From JAYVYM01 sp046593925 (GTDB taxonomy: Bacteria > Actinomycetota > Actinomycetes > Mycobacteriales > SCTD01), in contig JBKJQN010000089.1 in assembly GCA_046593925.1 (NCBI GenBank), positions 1 to 33,171 on the forward strand: a stretch of DNA of 33,171 bases. Reading direction: 5' to 3'. Shown piece by piece: positions 31,294-33,171 of this stretch (position 1 is the stretch's first letter; every line of letters begins with the position of its first letter). Both the position numbers and the translations under genes were made by a program. The notes beneath the pieces are model-generated. The model saw nothing but the letters and a program-made list of their open reading frames with translations, did not search any database and was not told the origin of the DNA.

Positions 31294-32340
31294 ATGCCCA
31301 GCCCGTTCATCGAGATCGAGGTCGCCACCCCGACCGGACCGCGCACCGTCAAGGTGACGAATCCGGACAAGGTGTACTTCAACGCGCTCGGCGAGGCCGG
31401 CGGCACGAAGCGGCATCTGGTCGAGTACTACCTCTCGGTCGGCGACGGCATCGTCCGCGCGCTCAAGGAGCGGCCGACGGTGCTGAAGCGGCACCCGGAT
31501 GGCGCCGAGGGCGAGGCGATCTACCAGAAGCGCGCCCCGGAGCACCGTCCCGACTGGATCGAGACGGCGCTCGTCGAGTTTCCCAGCGGGCGACATGCCA
31601 ACGAGCTGTGCCCCGTCGATGTCGCGCATGTCGCCTGGGCCGCCAACCTCGGCACGCTCGACTTCCATCCCTGGCCCTCGCGGCGAGGCGACACCGAGCA
31701 CCCCGACGAGCTGCGGATCGACCTCGACCCCCAGCCGGGCACCGACTACGACGACGTCCTCGCGGTCGCCGCCGTCGTACACGAGCTCTTCGACGAGCTC
31801 GGCTACGTGTCGTTTCCCAAGACGTCGGGCTCGAAGGGGCTGCACGTCTACCTGCGGATCGCGCCGCGCTACACGTTTCTGCAGTGCCGCCGCGCTGCGC
31901 TCGCGGTGGCACGTGAGGTCGAGCGGCGAATCCCCGACGCGGCGACGAGCGCATGGTGGAAGGAGGAGCGGGGCGAGCGGGTGTTCCTCGACTACAACCG
32001 CATGGCGCGCGACCAGACGATCGCGAGCGCCTACAGCGTGCGAGCGAAGAGGGAAGCGACCGTCTCCGCGCCGCTGACGTGGGAGGAGGTCCCCGACGCG
32101 CGCATCCCCGACTTCACCATCGCCACGATGCCGGCGCGCTTCGCCGAGCTCGGCGATGTGCACGCGTCGATCGACGACGTGGCGCAGGACCTCGAGCCGC
32201 TGCTCGAGCTGGTCCAGCGGCACGAGAAGGACCTGGGTCTGGCTGACGCGGCGTACCCGCCCCAGTTCCCGAAGATGGAAGGGGAGCCCAAGCGCGTCCA
32301 GCCCAGCCGGGCCAAGAAGGTCGTCCCGGAAGGGTCATGA
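31294..32340 (+). CDS. LigD-type DNA polymerase/primase domain protein
   Basis: This 348-aa protein is a stand-alone polymerase domain of the LigD/primase (PolDom) family used in bacterial non-homologous end joining. It begins with VTNPDKVYF, has YYLSVGDGIVRALKERPTVLKR, the catalytic Asp pair in LRIDLDPQPG, the nucleotide-binding SGSKGLHVYLRI, and FLDYNRMARDQTIASAYSVR. It extends and fills broken DNA ends with a preference for ribonucleotides. There is no ligase or nuclease domain in the protein and no ku gene in the window. An ATP-dependent ligase gene lies convergently just downstream of the GNAT gene. The ATG at 31294 is chosen by family length; its stop overlaps the next ATG. Confidence 0.93.
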   Translation: MPSPFIEIEVATPTGPRTVKVTNPDKVYFNALGEAGGTKRHLVEYYLSVGDGIVRALKERPTVLKRHPDGAEGEAIYQKRAPEHRPDWIETALVEFPSGRHANELCPVDVAHVAWAANLGTLDFHPWPSRRGDTEHPDELRIDLDPQPGTDYDDVLAVAAVVHELFDELGYVSFPKTSGSKGLHVYLRIAPRYTFLQCRRAALAVAREVERRIPDAATSAWWKEERGERVFLDYNRMARDQTIASAYSVRAKREATVSAPLTWEEVPDARIPDFTIATMPARFAELGDVHASIDDVAQDLEPLLELVQRHEKDLGLADAAYPPQFPKMEGEPKRVQPSRAKKVVPEGS

Positions 32341-32878
32341 GCGAGGCGATCAGCACCGAGCGGCTGCGGCTGCGCCCCTGGCGGGCCGCGGACCTGGACG
32401 ACTACTTCGACATCTACTCGCGCCCCGAGGTCATGCGCTACCTCGGCAACCCGCCGCAGGTCATCACCTCGCGCGAGGAGGCGGCCGCACGCCTCGCGCT
32501 CCGAGCGGCTCCCGACCCGCAGGGCCCGCCGTACGGCGTGTGGGCCGTCTGCCCGATCGACCTCGGGGACCGGCCGGTCGGCTCGGTGCTGCTGCGCCAG
32601 CTGCCGTGGTCGGAGTCCGTGCGTCCGCAGCCGGCCACGCCCGACGTGGAGATCGGCTGGCACCTGCACCCTGACGCGTGGGGCCAGGGCTTCGCGACAG
32701 AAGCTGCGACAGCGATGGTCGAGCGCGCGTCAGCTCACGGCATCGACATTGTGCACGCCGTGATCTACCCGGCGAACGAGCCGTCGCGGAAGGTGTGCCA
32801 GCGCCTCGGGATGACCTACGCCGGCCGCACCGACCGCTACTACGCGTCGAGCTCGACGTGTTCCAGTCTGCTGAGTGA
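32337..32878 (+). pseudogene. GNAT acetyltransferase with a C-terminal one-base frameshift
   Basis: The ATG overlaps the stop of the polymerase gene (ATGA). The reading is a RimJ-like GNAT N-acetyltransferase: TERLRLRPWRAADLDDYF, EIGWHLHPDAWGQGFATEA (acetyl-CoA loop QGFATEA) and VIYPANEPSRKVCQRLGM. The family should end with a GRTDRYYG-VELDVF tail. Here the frame passes through YYASSSTC and runs open to the window edge, while one frame over VELDVFQSAE stops at 32878. One missing G near 32844 explains this. Only the last ~11 residues are affected, so the enzyme may be functional, or the deletion may be a sequencing error. Confidence 0.8.
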
Positions 32879-32889
32879 TTCTCGAACCA

Positions 32890-33171
32890 CTAGCTGCCGA
32901 AGACGTCGGCGAGCAGCGCCGGGACCGGGACCTCGAGCTGGTCGAAGGTGCACGACGCTGGGTCGCGGTCGTCACGCCAGCGCACGAACTGCGCCGTGTG
33001 ACGCAGTCGCGTGCCCTCCATGTGGTCGTAGGCGACCTCGAGGACCCGCTCGGGACGCAGCAGCTCGAACGACAGGTCCTTGTTCGCGCTCCAGCGCGAC
33101 GCCCCGCCTGGCATCTTGCCCTGGCCGACCTGCTGGAGCGCGAACAAGGACCTGTCGTTCGAGCTGCTGCG
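32890..33171 (-). CDS. ATP-dependent DNA ligase, C-terminal part (LigC-like)
   Basis: The minus strand encodes the end of an ATP-dependent DNA ligase: ASRWSANKDLSFELLRPERV, VAYDHMEGTRLRHTAQFVRW and DDRDPASCTFDQLE, matching the OB-fold end of actinobacterial LigC. The enzyme seals nicks, often in end joining or repair together with LigD-type polymerase, which is encoded close by on the other strand. The 5' part is outside the window. Sequence beyond 33131 is the exact inverse of 33056-33095, so the reading above GQGKMPGG is probably not genuine ligase sequence. Confidence 0.85.
   Translation of the reverse strand, partial: RSSSNDRSLFALQQVGQGKMPGGASRWSANKDLSFELLRPERVLEVAYDHMEGTRLRHTAQFVRWRDDRDPASCTFDQLEVPVPALLADVFGS
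33056..33171. repeat. Perfect 40-bp inverted repeat at the window end
   Basis: Positions 33056-33095 and 33132-33171 are exact reverse complements, with 36 nt between, and the right arm ends exactly at the last base. The left arm is normal ligase coding sequence, so the right arm is a fold-back copy. This is typical of an assembly or amplification artefact at a contig end and not of a biological terminator. Confidence 0.85.

Noticed and set aside
1..33171. CRISPR arrays, insertion sequences and rRNA genes
   Set aside because: No regularly spaced repeats, no transposase motifs and no rRNA sequence were seen.

Overview
The window is GC-rich DNA from an actinobacterium (Actinomycetota). Support comes from the very high third-position GC, a lysine/alanine-rich N-terminal extension on the principal sigma factor, and actinobacterial families such as DUF5709, SCO4848-type membrane protein, DUF4232 lipoprotein and DinB/DUF664. 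Several genes also have TANNNT boxes 6-8 nt before start codons that lack a Shine-Dalgarno sequence, the usual leaderless arrangement in this phylum. The genus cannot be fixed from the sequence.

Layout. 1-6.0 kb is core-like: the end of metX, a YbdK-type glutamate-cysteine ligase fused in frame to a NUDIX domain, a universal stress protein, the principal sigma factor and a small partner gene, a decayed topoisomerase IB, DUF5709 and YtxH-like proteins, and tRNA-Asn. 6.1-14.1 kb is a signalling block: an RsbW-like ATPase and partner, a possible beta-propeller protein, a GAF-PAS-GGDEF-EAL protein, a secreted lectin-NlpC/P60 hydrolase, and an H-NOX haem NO sensor overlapping a second GGDEF-EAL gene. 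14.1-22.1 kb holds a 1703-residue secreted animal-type haem peroxidase with RTX calcium-binding repeats, divergent from a Tat-exported CotA-like multicopper oxidase. The oxidase has a 14-codon leader ORF before it and an unknown membrane-anchored protein after it. 22-28.5 kb is a graveyard of toxin-antitoxin loci (vapC, mazEF and a CopG/toxin pair, all broken) around one intact vapBC; the same stretch carries two Rieske proteins, a DUF4232 lipoprotein and an MmcQ/YjbR protein. 28.5-30.3 kb has two unrecognised exported or membrane proteins, one of visibly lower GC. 30.4-33.2 kb has DinB, SCO4848, a LigD-type polymerase domain, a GNAT acetyltransferase and the C-terminus of a LigC-like ATP-dependent DNA ligase.

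Two systems stand out. The first is H-NOX plus GGDEF-EAL, an NO-to-c-di-GMP switch with the haem-ligand His, the YxSxR motif and a non-Tyr distal position all visible. The second is the divergent RTX haem peroxidase and multicopper oxidase. These are the two enzyme classes linked to bacterial Mn(II) oxidation, and here they share one control region.

Data-quality caution: four genes between 24.4 and 32.9 kb look broken by single-base deletions, mostly in short homopolymers, and the window ends in a perfect 40-bp fold-back. Some pseudogene calls there may be sequencing or assembly error.
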